Source of the DNA: Prochlorococcus marinus CUG1417
GTDB lineage: Bacteria > Cyanobacteriota > Cyanobacteriia > PCC-6307 > Cyanobiaceae
Assembly (NCBI RefSeq): GCF_017695975.1
Contig: NZ_JAAORN010000002.1
Span: 124,001-188,000, forward strand
Direction of reading: 5' to 3'
Length of the DNA stretch: 64,000 nucleotides
Positions 45,072-54,490 of the stretch are shown piece after piece. The notes beneath the pieces were generated by a model, which made no database searches, was not told the origin of the DNA, and was given only the letters and a program-made list of their open reading frames with translations. The position numbers and the translations under genes are program-made. Each line of letters opens with the position of its first letter. Position 1 is the first letter of the stretch.

Positions 45072-46013
45072 CTAATACTTATTTATAAGATTAAAAATTA
45101 CTTTTTCCATATGATTAACAGATTTTATTTTTTGGAAAATAGGTTTAAAAGAATTTGAGCTTACAATGAATTCATTTGAATAATTTGGCATATTTGAGAG
45201 AATTTTTAACTCTATAGGTTTATCTTTATTATTATTCCAAATTTTGTAAACTAATCTAGCAATATCTAATATTGTTGGATGCCAAGCAGAAACAACATTT
45301 ATTACATTAAATCCTTTTGGGAATTGATCTAATATCCTTTCTGTAAATTGAGAAACTTCATATAAAGAAACAAAGTTTCTACGTTGCAAACCTGATGAAC
45401 GTATTGTTAGAGAACCTTTATTTAATGCCTCAGAAATAAAACACATGGGCACTAGCGTCGAACGAGAAACTGTAGATACGCATGGGACACCGTACACATT
45501 AGATGGTCGAAGAACCACAATATCTATTCCATGAAGCTTAGCGGCTAATCTACAGATTTCTTCACCAAGATAATGATTTAGTCCATAGGTGCTCTCACAG
45601 TTTATTGGAGATAACTCATTAACAACTCCTGTAAGTTCAGTACCGTAAACTTGAAGAGTTGAAAGAAAGATAATACGTTTTATACCATAACGAATAGCCT
45701 CTTCTATTAAACGAAATGTCCCGAAAACTGCAAGGGGCATCCCTCCATCAGCTTCACGAGACTGAATATCATTTGGAGTTGCGCAGTGAATAAGAGTTTT
45801 AACTCCATAAAACACTTCATTCTTTGATTCTATATCTTTTATTACATCAAAACGAGTAACAGGTAGGCCAAATTCATTAGTCAATTTATCTATAGACCGC
45901 CTCGAGGTTGGTCTAACCAACCTTCCTGACTCAACTAGACTTCTTACAATTGAGCTTCCAATAAAACCTGAAGATCCAGTTACGAGAATATGATCATTAT
46001 TAATATTATTCAT
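45072..46013 (-). CDS. NAD-dependent sugar epimerase/dehydratase
   Basis: 313 residues. LVTGSSGFIGSSIVRSL at 11-27 is the Rossmann glycine loop. FLSTLQVYGTELTG supplies the catalytic Thr/Ser position and YGLNHYLGE a Tyr with the Lys replaced by Tyr/His (Y-x3-K is not perfect: Y-G-L-N-H). VVLRPSNVYGV is the usual R-P-x-N-x-Y-G segment. The missing Lys could impair hydride transfer, so the exact reaction is open. The lines at 45421 and 45541 are each 25/60 G+C, clearly richer than the rest of the region. It is flanked by GT genes on the same strand. Confidence 0.8.
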   Translation of the reverse strand: MNNINNDHILVTGSSGFIGSSIVRSLVESGRLVRPTSRRSIDKLTNEFGLPVTRFDVIKDIESKNEVFYGVKTLIHCATPNDIQSREADGGMPLAVFGTFRLIEEAIRYGIKRIIFLSTLQVYGTELTGVVNELSPINCESTYGLNHYLGEEICRLAAKLHGIDIVVLRPSNVYGVPCVSTVSRSTLVPMCFISEALNKGSLTIRSSGLQRRNFVSLYEVSQFTERILDQFPKGFNVINVVSAWHPTILDIARLVYKIWNNNKDKPIELKILSNMPNYSNEFIVSSNSFKPIFQKIKSVNHMEKVIFNLINKY

Positions 46014-46081
46014 TTTAAGAAATTAATAAAGAAATAAGCAACATTCATATAAATAAAATCAATGATAATATTAAAAAATTT

Positions 46082-47170
46082 TCATAATACATTATCCCAT
46101 AATTTAAATACTCTTAGATCTGAGTAATTACTTATAATTGTTTTTCTTGCTTCAGTTCCCACTTTTTCTAATATTATCCTTTCTTTATTCAAGTTAATAA
46201 GAACATCAATAATTTGTCGTGGATCTAATTTAGTAAGAAGTATTCCATTTTTATTATTTGTTATTATTTCGCCAGAAGTATAATAACTACTTACAACACA
46301 TTTACCACAAGCCATACCTTCTAGAACAACATTAGACATTCCTTCATATCTAGAAGTATGCAAAATAATATCTGACTTAAGAATAGTTTGAATAGGTTCC
46401 GAACTCTTTTTTTTTAAAGATACCCAATTTCTTAGGGATAAATTATTTATTGAATCTTTCACATAATCATATAAATTACCACTACCTACTATTTCAACTA
46501 GAAATGGCAAATTTTTATATTCTTCAGATATTATTTTTAATACCTCTATCAAAATATCAAGTCCCTTTTGATATTCGAGCCTACCTATGAATAATAATTT
46601 TAATGGCTTACTATAATTAAAAAATAAAGGGTAATTAATAAGTTCTAAATCCACAGAATTTGGGATAATATTAATTTTATTTTTGGGTACGTATTTCTGA
46701 AATATCTTTGCAATTTCATTAGATTGAACTACTAATCTTGACAAATTTCTATAAAGCATAAAGCGAGCAAATCTCCAATGTATGGATAAATTTACTTTTT
46801 CTGGGTTTATCCTTTCGGAGGCGACATGTAGAATCCCTAAATTTAAGGAAGAAATAATAGTTAAAATTATAGGGACAGTAAGAAAGGAAATATATTTAGA
46901 TTCCTTATTTGCATAAATATATTTCCTTAACTGTATAATTAACCAAAATGGATTTAATATTTTAGAGATAAAATTTTCAGAATTAAATCTATTAAGTTCT
47001 GTAATTCTTGTTTTTCTAGGAATATTGAACCTTTTAAAAACTTTTGCTTTACTAAGTAATACTATATTAGTTTTATAACCTTTTTTTTCATAATATCTTA
47101 TTAATTTTATAATAACTTTTTCTGTACCACCACAACCTAGATTTTCGCCAACTATTGTTATTGATTTCAT
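46082..47170 (-). CDS. Glycosyltransferase family 4
   Basis: 362 residues. ENLGCGGTEKVIIKLIRYYE is the G-G-x-E-K donor/acceptor loop found at the start of many GT4 enzymes. LKLLFIGRLEYQKGLDILIE starts the C-terminal domain. HTSRYEGMSNVVLEGMACG carries the E-x7-E retaining motif, followed by GEIITNNKNGILL. It likely adds a hexose or HexNAc to a lipid-linked intermediate at the cytoplasmic face. First gene of the minus-strand group 42.3-47.2 kb; it diverges from a GT2 gene 157 bases away. Its base composition is back to the AT-rich norm. Confidence 0.88.
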   Translation of the reverse strand: MKSITIVGENLGCGGTEKVIIKLIRYYEKKGYKTNIVLLSKAKVFKRFNIPRKTRITELNRFNSENFISKILNPFWLIIQLRKYIYANKESKYISFLTVPIILTIISSLNLGILHVASERINPEKVNLSIHWRFARFMLYRNLSRLVVQSNEIAKIFQKYVPKNKINIIPNSVDLELINYPLFFNYSKPLKLLFIGRLEYQKGLDILIEVLKIISEEYKNLPFLVEIVGSGNLYDYVKDSINNLSLRNWVSLKKKSSEPIQTILKSDIILHTSRYEGMSNVVLEGMACGKCVVSSYYTSGEIITNNKNGILLTKLDPRQIIDVLINLNKERIILEKVGTEARKTIISNYSDLRVFKLWDNVL

Positions 47171-47326
47171 TTTTTTATTAATAATAAATCTTATAAAAAA
47201 TTCAATTCTTATATTATAACGTTAAGTAAGATTACCTTTATATAAGATTTTTTTCTAGTTCTTATTAAATGTATACGATATAGTCAAAATTATAAATCTC
47301 AAACAGTAAATAACTTAAATAAAAAA

Positions 47327-48214
47327 ATGCTCTTTAGTATAATAACTCCAACCTACAATAGATCACATCTTCTCAAAAGAGTATATCTTTCCCTTGTTCC
47401 ACAAAAAAGTTATATCAAAGAGTGGATCATAATAGATGATGGATCGGAAGATAATACTAAATATTTAATTGATGAATTCAAAAAAGAAAAATTATTTCCA
47501 ATAATATATCAGTATCATACTAATAAAGGCATGGTTCATTCGATAAACCTAGCTTTAAAATATATTACGTCAGATTACTTTTTTAAATTAGATTCAGATG
47601 ATTTTTTATTAAAAGATTCTTTAAAGGAAATAGATGAATCAATATCAATTATCAGATCAATATATTCTATTAATGAGGTCTATGCCTTTTCATTACTTTC
47701 ACAGTCAATAACCAATAAAAGCCTAAATAACTATCAAAAACTAATTAAAAAAGGAAAAAGGATCTCTAAAAATATCTATTTAGCAGATTATATTTCAGCA
47801 AGATTCTCGAACTGGATTTCAGGAGATCTTCTTGATATTTTTCCCGCCAAACCAATAATCGATCACTTCAGATATCCAATTTTTACTGATGAAAACTATG
47901 CCCCTTCAGCATTTATAAGTTATTTCCTCGCAGATTATTTTAAATCAAAAGTTGCGTTCATTATAAATCCAGTTTTAGTAAAAAATTATCAGTTAGATGG
48001 AATAACAAAAACTCGCCATAAAAATAAAAAACATACTTCTTATGGTTCACCCAAAACATATTTATTAGCTAATCTATGGCTTCTAAATTTTTCAAGAAAT
48101 AATTTTTATAATCATTTACTTATTCTTAAAGAAGTTACTAAGTTATCAATTATTGTAATAATAAAAAGTATTTTAAAACTTTTATTTTTAGCAACAAGAA
48201 GAATTAAAAGATGA
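47327..48214 (+). CDS. Glycosyltransferase family 2
   Basis: 295 residues. FSIITPTYNRSHLLKRVYLS opens the domain, IIIDDGSEDNTKYLI is the nucleotide-binding D-D-G, and YFFKLDSDDFLLKDSL carries the D-S-D-D metal site near residue 88. The PIFTDENYAPSAFISYFLAD segment fits the acceptor region of a GT2 subgroup common in O-antigen loci. A short hydrophobic tail (about 265-290) may bind the membrane. It is 121 bases upstream of a GT4 gene on the same strand, and the two may share a transcript. Confidence 0.88.
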   Translation: MLFSIITPTYNRSHLLKRVYLSLVPQKSYIKEWIIIDDGSEDNTKYLIDEFKKEKLFPIIYQYHTNKGMVHSINLALKYITSDYFFKLDSDDFLLKDSLKEIDESISIIRSIYSINEVYAFSLLSQSITNKSLNNYQKLIKKGKRISKNIYLADYISARFSNWISGDLLDIFPAKPIIDHFRYPIFTDENYAPSAFISYFLADYFKSKVAFIINPVLVKNYQLDGITKTRHKNKKHTSYGSPKTYLLANLWLLNFSRNNFYNHLLILKEVTKLSIIVIIKSILKLLFLATRRIKR

Positions 48215-48335
48215 ATAAAATTTTAATTAGAAGTTTTTTTATATATTTAAATGTTCATAAGTATTAGTTTTAGAATTAATTAATTTGATATATTCATAAT
48301 TGATGATGCTAAAGTAAACTAAAATTATTATAAAT

Positions 48336-49478
48336 ATGAGACATAAGGTATGCATACTTTATATCAATTGGAAGAATCCAGGTGGAGTTGAAAAATACGC
48401 AAATACTTTAAAAAAAATTCTCAGTAATAAATATGATATTAATTTAATAAAAATTGAAATTCACAATATAAATAAGAGCAATTTATTTTTAATTAACTGG
48501 TTTTACAAAATAAAATATTTTATAAAACTCCAAGAAAAACTTAAAACTTATAATTTAGTAATAAGTTTCAGTCAGTTGCCTGCCTTAGTTTCAGTTTTTT
48601 CATCTAAAAAACATATATTTTTCATGAGTGGTTCTTCCTTTAATTATAGAGAATCTAATATAATTTCCAAATTTTATTGGGCATATTTTTTACAACCAAT
48701 AATTTTCTTAAAAACCTCAGCAATTGTTCCTGCTGCTCCACACTTAATACCTAAGCAAATAAAGAGATCTTATTTAGCTAAAAAAATTTATTATATAAAC
48801 GGCTTAATTGATTTAAAAGAATTAATAAATAAATTCTCAAGTGAATCGAATCTTAATCTGAAGCTAAAGAAAATTGGTAAATATATTTGTTTAAGTTCAG
48901 CTATTTTGAAACATAAAGGAATAATTGAATTTATTAATATATTTAATTCATATATAAAATTTTATAATCCAAAAATTAAATTAATTATTCTTGGGAATGG
49001 ACCAATTTTGAATGATTGCAAATTGATCTGTAATAAACTTTCCATATCATGGTCAACTAATTTACAAGATAGGAAAAATAAAAACACTAGTATTTTTTTT
49101 CTTGGTTATAAAAAAAATCCTTTAGAGTACATAAAAAATTCTAAAGCATTTGTTTTCCCTTCATTTGATGAAGGATTATCCAATCAATTATTAGAAGCTA
49201 TCCTCTGTAATGTGCCTATTATCGCAACAAATTGTCCTGGGAATAAGTTCATAGTTGACACTATTAAAAAAATTGACTCTAAAAATAAGCCACCTATAAA
49301 ATTATTACCGCCTCTAAGTTCAGAAAGTAGCCATAAGAAGTGGTTGCAGGTAATTGATAATTTTATTAATGGAAATATTATTTTTAAAAACAAACCAAGA
49401 TATAAGATTATTTATAAATTTTCGTTAGAGGAAAATAGTAAAAAATGGATAAATTTAACAGAAGGTCTTTTAAAATAG
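48336..49478 (+). CDS. Glycosyltransferase family 4
   Basis: 380 residues. WKNPGGVEKYANTLKKIL is the N-terminal G-G-x-E loop. ICLSSAILKHKGIIEFINIF starts the donor domain, and FPSFDEGLSNQLLEAILCNV gives E-G-L-S and the E-x7-E motif, followed by IIATNCPGNKFIV. NGLIDLKEL sits where many GT4 proteins have the N-G-V-D segment. Acceptor unknown. A small hairpin six bases after the stop may end the two-gene transcript that starts at 47327. Confidence 0.87.
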   Translation: MRHKVCILYINWKNPGGVEKYANTLKKILSNKYDINLIKIEIHNINKSNLFLINWFYKIKYFIKLQEKLKTYNLVISFSQLPALVSVFSSKKHIFFMSGSSFNYRESNIISKFYWAYFLQPIIFLKTSAIVPAAPHLIPKQIKRSYLAKKIYYINGLIDLKELINKFSSESNLNLKLKKIGKYICLSSAILKHKGIIEFINIFNSYIKFYNPKIKLIILGNGPILNDCKLICNKLSISWSTNLQDRKNKNTSIFFLGYKKNPLEYIKNSKAFVFPSFDEGLSNQLLEAILCNVPIIATNCPGNKFIVDTIKKIDSKNKPPIKLLPPLSSESSHKKWLQVIDNFINGNIIFKNKPRYKIIYKFSLEENSKKWINLTEGLLK

Positions 49479-49483
49479 TAAAT

Positions 49484-49498
49484 ACCTTTTTGAAAGGT
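49484..49498 (+). terminator. Possible terminator hairpin after the GT4 gene
   Basis: ACCTTT-TTG-AAAGGT, a perfect six-base-pair stem with a three-base loop, begins six bases after the stop at 49478 and is followed by TAATTTT. It is short, but its place just past a gene end supports a terminator. The remaining spacer to 49728 shows nothing else. Confidence 0.42.
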
Positions 49499-49728
49499 TA
49501 ATTTTCCTAAAATAGTGACTTCTAGAGATCAATATTTAGATGTTAAATTGAATTTAAAATAAAACAATAATAATTATTTCTAAATTTTAACAAGCTAGAA
49601 AATTTTTTTATTTCCAAGAATTCTGATAAAAGATTTGAATATAATTTTTTAAATAATAAAAGAAGCTCATAAGAAATTAAATAGAACTTGATAATTATCT
49701 TTTCGAAAGATGAATTTTTAAATATTAA

Positions 49729-50625
49729 TTAATTACTTTCTGAAAATATAACAGAGGATTTTTTTCCAATTGAATTATATTTATTCAATTTTTTATCTAA
49801 CTCATTTTTATTTGAAGCAAAAGAAGTGAAATTTATTTGAAACATTAATCTATTTGAACCTGGGACTCCTTTATGCAACATATTACCAGCATCAAAAATA
49901 AATGTTGAACCTATTTCACCATATAATTTAACTGTTCCTTTTTCTTTCTCCTCATTTTTTGCATAAGACATAAATTTTTTTTGCATTCTTAATTTATAAA
50001 ATTCAGCTTGGGGTCTAAAATTTTTATTTGTTTTAGGTATTAATTCAGTACAAGTGGAATTATAATTTGTTTTGTTTAGAAGCATAGTAAATCCTAATTG
50101 ATGCATTCCAAAGTCGATGTGATAGTAATTAGAAGGATGTTTTTTATATTTAAGATCTTTAATATCAGACAATAGCATTGGTCCATTTCTTATCCAAAAT
50201 CTAGAGTGTCCAAGATAACACTCTATTAACCATTCTAATTTTTCCCAATATTTTTTTTTCTGTAAAATCTTTGAATTAGAATTAATTCTCCTTTCTTCAA
50301 TACCATATAAATTTGAATTTATTTTTATCTCATCACTAAAAGTCATATAAGGGAATTCCGATTTTGAAAGCATTTTAAACTTTTTAAGATCATTTATTTT
50401 TGTAAGTAATTTATATTCAGATTCAGAAAGTAAAGATGGTAATTTCACATATCCATTATCTCTCAGATTCAAATAAGCTTGAAGCCATTCTTCGCTAGGT
50501 GGATTTTTAATTAATTTCCTTTTTAAAATAGGTGCGAGTATAAATCTCAGATGAAAATAAATCTTTATGGCAAGCAAAAATAGATACCTTATTAAAAAAA
50601 TCAATATGCGTATAAATTTAAACAT
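49729..50625 (-). CDS. Phytanoyl-CoA dioxygenase (PhyH)-like Fe(II)/2-oxoglutarate oxygenase
   Basis: 298 residues with an N-terminal hydrophobic helix (about 5-33). NYYHIDFGMHQLGFTMLLN gives His169-x-Asp171, and FDAGNMLHKGVPGSNRLMF gives His251 and Arg259, the iron triad and 2-oxoglutarate Arg of PhyH-type enzymes. The intervening length of about 80 residues fits the family. PhyH-like proteins hydroxylate small molecules, lipids or sugars. It sits 101 bases after a NodB-like deacetylase gene on the same strand, in a group that includes an ABC exporter, so a modified surface lipid or glycan is likely but not shown. Confidence 0.68.
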   Translation of the reverse strand: MFKFIRILIFLIRYLFLLAIKIYFHLRFILAPILKRKLIKNPPSEEWLQAYLNLRDNGYVKLPSLLSESEYKLLTKINDLKKFKMLSKSEFPYMTFSDEIKINSNLYGIEERRINSNSKILQKKKYWEKLEWLIECYLGHSRFWIRNGPMLLSDIKDLKYKKHPSNYYHIDFGMHQLGFTMLLNKTNYNSTCTELIPKTNKNFRPQAEFYKLRMQKKFMSYAKNEEKEKGTVKLYGEIGSTFIFDAGNMLHKGVPGSNRLMFQINFTSFASNKNELDKKLNKYNSIGKKSSVIFSESN

Positions 50626-50726
50626 CTTATTCTATAGATTCTTGTTTTTTTAAATCAATTTTAATTGAAATCAAAAAAAAATAAAAAAATTTAATGGTTA
50701 ATTATTTAATTGTAAAAATAAATATG

Positions 50727-51614
50727 TTATTTGGAAAGCCATAATTTATGAGCATCTTTTACGGTTAAAAAATTAGCTCCATTATCTTTTAGTTTATACA
50801 AAAATTCAAATGCCTTTGACCTGCTATATATATCCCATCTTTCTAAAATATTGCCCACATTAATATCAAATAAATCGTAATTGAAATGGGTATAAGGAAA
50901 AAAATATGAATTATTTGAGGCTCTGGAAATTTGATTAGATAGCATAGAAGCTTTATGCCTTTTAAATCTATTTAATCCGTCTTTTATATAAAAAAAATCT
51001 TCTAAAAGATAATTTTCTTTATTTTGATCAAGATAGTCATGCTCAGCCCAAACAGCCTTAATATTTTCTCTTAATATATCAAGAATATAATAATCACTAG
51101 AAATATTCTTTCCTTCAAATGCTAATGTTTCTTTTTTACACATCCCATCAATATGATGATTTTTTAAGCCCCCATGTTCAACATAAGTGTATGGCATTTC
51201 ACCTGTATATTCCCTAAATAATTTTAAACCTTTTTCGAATATTATTCTTTTATTAGATATTTGGGAAAAACCATGATAAGCAATTTCCAATCCATACTTA
51301 TCTCGCATATTCAATAAGAATTCTCTAAATTCCTTATTATCTAATGCAGTAGTTTCATTTTTATAACAATGCTTGGCTAAGGGACTTTTATCATCCTCTA
51401 AACATAAAAAAGTAGCTACCGTTATCTTAATCCCATTAGAACAAAGAGGTTGGATAATTGATTTATGTCTTTTTAATGTTGCATGATCACAATCACTGGT
51501 TAAAACAATATTTAAATTATTAACATCTAAATTTTTAATAAAGGAATCTATATTTTTATTATTTCTTATATATTGAAAACATTTTTTTAAATGAAATTTT
51601 AATTTACTTATCAT
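50727..51614 (-). CDS. NodB-like (CE4-fold) putative deacetylase
   Basis: 295 residues. NIVLTSDCDHATLKRHKSII at 35-54 resembles the first catalytic strand of carbohydrate esterase family 4 (T-x-D-D/C-D). KITVATFLCLEDD follows as the next barrel strand. LEIAYHGFSQISNKRI holds a conserved H near the SH-x3-H position, but only one histidine is seen. YVEHGGLKNHH could provide others. The metal-binding set is therefore divergent and catalysis is uncertain. It lies 18 bases after the ABC exporter gene and 101 bases before the PhyH-like gene on the minus strand. Confidence 0.58.
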   Translation of the reverse strand: MISKLKFHLKKCFQYIRNNKNIDSFIKNLDVNNLNIVLTSDCDHATLKRHKSIIQPLCSNGIKITVATFLCLEDDKSPLAKHCYKNETTALDNKEFREFLLNMRDKYGLEIAYHGFSQISNKRIIFEKGLKLFREYTGEMPYTYVEHGGLKNHHIDGMCKKETLAFEGKNISSDYYILDILRENIKAVWAEHDYLDQNKENYLLEDFFYIKDGLNRFKRHKASMLSNQISRASNNSYFFPYTHFNYDLFDINVGNILERWDIYSRSKAFEFLYKLKDNGANFLTVKDAHKLWLSK

Positions 51615-51632
51615 TATATTTTTTAAATTAAA

Positions 51633-53243
51633 TTAATTATTTCCATGATAATCTATGGCATAATCAAATAAATTTTTTAAATCTTGGTTATGAGATACTA
51701 ATAATAAAGTCATGTTACTTTGACCTATAAGATATTTAAGTATTTGAAGTTCTGTCTCTTGATCTAATGCAGATGTCGCTTCATCGAGTAATAATAATTG
51801 CGGTTTAAATAAAATTGCTCTTGCTATAGCTATTCTTTGTTTTTCTCCACCACTCAAGGTAGAACCTTGCTCTCCTAAATTGCAACTTACAGATAGTAAT
51901 CTTTTAATAACTTTATCGTTGAAATTAAGTTCTTTTAATAATTTTAATATTTTATTATCTGATATTTCTTGATTTGGGTGCACTAAATTACCTTTAATGG
52001 ATGAATTAAATATTCCACAATTCTGAGGTAAATAAAATTTACTTTGATCCATAGTTTTAGGGATTTCTACATTTAAATTGGTCTGCAAACCAAATATATT
52101 TTCTAAAAGATTTGTTTTACCAGCTCCCGAAGGTCCATAAATCAAAACCTTATCTCTTCTATTAATTATTATATTATTGAAATTTGAATTATTTTCATTT
52201 GAGATTATCAGACTTTTCTTTAAAGAAATTCTTCTTTTTAATTTAATTTGTGAATTAAATTTTAAATAATCTTGCTTTAACTTAAAGTATAATTTGACGA
52301 TCTTATCGTAACTTTTTTGAACAGATGCCAATTGATTTACAGAAGCGAAGTATTGTTGTGAAGCAGGTAACAATCTTTGTCCTGCAAAAGCAAAAATTAA
52401 AATTTGTGCAAAAAATTTAGAATCTAATTTTGAAGTATCAATAAATAAAAAAGATATTATTATTATTGCTAATGCCTCCAAACCATACTTTGGAATATAT
52501 TGGAAAACATATTGTAGAGATCTATTTTGTCTCAGTTTTATATCAACATTTCTATGCATATTAGTAAAATAATTCTCTCTTTTTGTAGTCTTTACTTCTC
52601 TTATGCGTTCTATACTTTCTTTGATTAATCCATAAAGATTTTCCTCAAGATTAGTATTAATTTCACCCTTATCTGACGTAATTCTAGATAGCGGATATCC
52701 AACAATTAAATAATAAAAAGATAATACTATTACTGCATAAATAGTAATCTGGAAATTTTCTATAATTAATGTTATCCCTATTCCAATAAAAGCTATCGAA
52801 TTTGAAATAATATTAGTAAAACAATCTAAAGCGTCATTTAACTTATCTAACTGGAGTGTCATATAGTTTATGATTGAAGAGGTTTTATTTTTAGTGAGAT
52901 CTGCAGGATTTTGTAAAAGTATAAATTTATATATATCCTTACTAATTTGAGTAGTTAACAAAGCAATAAATTTTTTCTGATAAAAAATTGAATATATTCT
53001 CAAAAAACTTATTAATAAAACAAGACTACTAAATAAAAGAAAGAAATTAGTTGAAAGTTTATTTGCTTCTCCTGAAAAATCTAATTTATCTATTAGATAT
53101 GCAAAGAAATTAACAATAAAAATATCAGAAAAGCCTGCACATAAAGCTGCGATAATTGCTCCAATTATTAATTTAGGAGATGCTTGCCAAGCAAAATAAA
53201 ATCTATAGGAAATTTTATTCAATAGTGATATGAAAGTACTCAT
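51633..53243 (-). CDS. ABC exporter, fused permease-ATPase, shorter form
   Basis: 536 residues, about 60 shorter than the two others in the window. A membrane domain of about six helices (30-290) precedes an ATPase with Walker A GPSGAGKT, signature TLSGGEKQRIAIARAIL, Walker B LLLLDEATSAL and LLLVSHN. The region between helix 6 and Walker A and the tail after the H-loop are short, but all catalytic motifs are present. It starts the group with the NodB-like and PhyH-like genes, 18 bases apart from the former, which suggests an exporter for the product they modify. Lipid-linked glycan flippase is the favoured but unproven role. Confidence 0.83.
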   Translation of the reverse strand: MSTFISLLNKISYRFYFAWQASPKLIIGAIIAALCAGFSDIFIVNFFAYLIDKLDFSGEANKLSTNFFLLFSSLVLLISFLRIYSIFYQKKFIALLTTQISKDIYKFILLQNPADLTKNKTSSIINYMTLQLDKLNDALDCFTNIISNSIAFIGIGITLIIENFQITIYAVIVLSFYYLIVGYPLSRITSDKGEINTNLEENLYGLIKESIERIREVKTTKRENYFTNMHRNVDIKLRQNRSLQYVFQYIPKYGLEALAIIIISFLFIDTSKLDSKFFAQILIFAFAGQRLLPASQQYFASVNQLASVQKSYDKIVKLYFKLKQDYLKFNSQIKLKRRISLKKSLIISNENNSNFNNIIINRRDKVLIYGPSGAGKTNLLENIFGLQTNLNVEIPKTMDQSKFYLPQNCGIFNSSIKGNLVHPNQEISDNKILKLLKELNFNDKVIKRLLSVSCNLGEQGSTLSGGEKQRIAIARAILFKPQLLLLDEATSALDQETELQILKYLIGQSNMTLLLVSHNQDLKNLFDYAIDYHGNN

Positions 53244-53340
53244 GAATTTTTACTTTTTACAGCTTCCTATTACTATTCTGATATATAAATAACTTATGCT
53301 CAAGCATGAAGAATTATTAGGGACAGAATTTTTCAATTTC

Positions 53341-54465
53341 TTAACTAAAGAAATATTTTTTAATATGTTCAAAAATCCTTTGACTTGCTTTACCATCCCC
53401 AAATGGATTTATCCGATTAGAGATTGATTGATATTTTTCTTTATTATTTAATAATTGATCAGCTTCTTCAACTATTGAAGATTTATTAGTTCCTATCAAT
53501 TTAGCAACTCCAGCATTTATAGCTTCTAGCCTTTCAGTTGTATCTCTTAAAATTAAAACAGGTTTCCCAAAAGTGGGGGCCTCTTCTTGAATTCCACCAG
53601 AATCAGACATTATAAAATAACAATTTTTCATAATATGAATTAAGTCAGTATATTTAAGGGGGTTAAGCAATAACACTTTTTTATTATTTGAAAACTTTTT
53701 AATTATTGGATCACTTACTTTTTTATTAGGATGCATAATAATAATAAAAAAGCAGCTGGGGTTCTTCTCTAATATCTCTTCGAAACCTTGAATTATATTA
53801 TTAAGGTTAATTCCCCAGTTTTCCCTTCTATGTATAGTCGATAATACAACTTTTTTATTATTAAAATCAATTTTTTCTAGCACTTCCGATTGTAAGCCTT
53901 TAGAGAATTTTAGTAGAGAATCTATAACTGTATTACCGGTAACAAAGATATTTCCATCTACATTTTCTTTTATTAAATTATCTTTTGAGATTTTTGTTGG
54001 TGCGAAATGCAAATTTGATATTTGACTAATTAATCTTCTATTTACTTCTTCAGGAAATGGATTATAAATATCATTTGTTCTTAAACCAGCTTCAATATGT
54101 CCTATTTTAATTTTTTTATAAAAAGCACTTAAAGCGGCTGAGAAAGCAGAATTAGTATCTCCTTGGACTATTACAAGATTTGGTCTGAAATTATCAAATT
54201 CTTTGGAAAGAGAATTAATTATTAAACTTGTTATTTCCGATAAAGAATTACCTTTATTCATAACTTTCAAGTTCTTATCATACTTAATACTAAATAAATT
54301 TAAAACATCTTTAACCAAATCTATATGTTGCCCCGTCAAAATAACTCTTGTGTAGAAATATTTGCAATCAATAAATTTCTCTATAACAGGAGCTAGCTTT
54401 ATTGCCTCTGGTCTAGTACCAATTATAAAAGTAATTTTCTTGACTGAATTCTTATTCTTTAACAT
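53341..54465 (-). CDS. wecB: Non-hydrolysing UDP-GlcNAc 2-epimerase
   Basis: 374 residues, the standard WecB length. TFIIGTRPEAIKLAPVIEKF at 12-31 is the N-terminal loop; VQGDTNSAFSAALSAFYKKI, HIEAGLRTNDIYNPFPEEVN and TIHRRENWG are the active-site segments. SDSGGIQEEAPTFGKPVLIL is the C-terminal UDP site. It interconverts UDP-GlcNAc and UDP-ManNAc. It is 97 bases upstream of the ABC exporter gene and 25 bases downstream of a GT gene. A second enzyme of the same class is at 60879. No dedicated UDP-ManNAc dehydrogenase (wecC) is seen beside it. Confidence 0.92.
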   Translation of the reverse strand: MLKNKNSVKKITFIIGTRPEAIKLAPVIEKFIDCKYFYTRVILTGQHIDLVKDVLNLFSIKYDKNLKVMNKGNSLSEITSLIINSLSKEFDNFRPNLVIVQGDTNSAFSAALSAFYKKIKIGHIEAGLRTNDIYNPFPEEVNRRLISQISNLHFAPTKISKDNLIKENVDGNIFVTGNTVIDSLLKFSKGLQSEVLEKIDFNNKKVVLSTIHRRENWGINLNNIIQGFEEILEKNPSCFFIIIMHPNKKVSDPIIKKFSNNKKVLLLNPLKYTDLIHIMKNCYFIMSDSGGIQEEAPTFGKPVLILRDTTERLEAINAGVAKLIGTNKSSIVEEADQLLNNKEKYQSISNRINPFGDGKASQRIFEHIKKYFFS

Positions 54466-54490
54466 AAATAAAGTTAGAGTAGTTTCTAAT

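Noticed and set aside
53287-53312. ATGCT-CA-AGCAT small palindrome between the ABC exporter and wecB genes
   Set aside because: A two-base loop would force a shorter stem, and no T-run follows in the useful direction.
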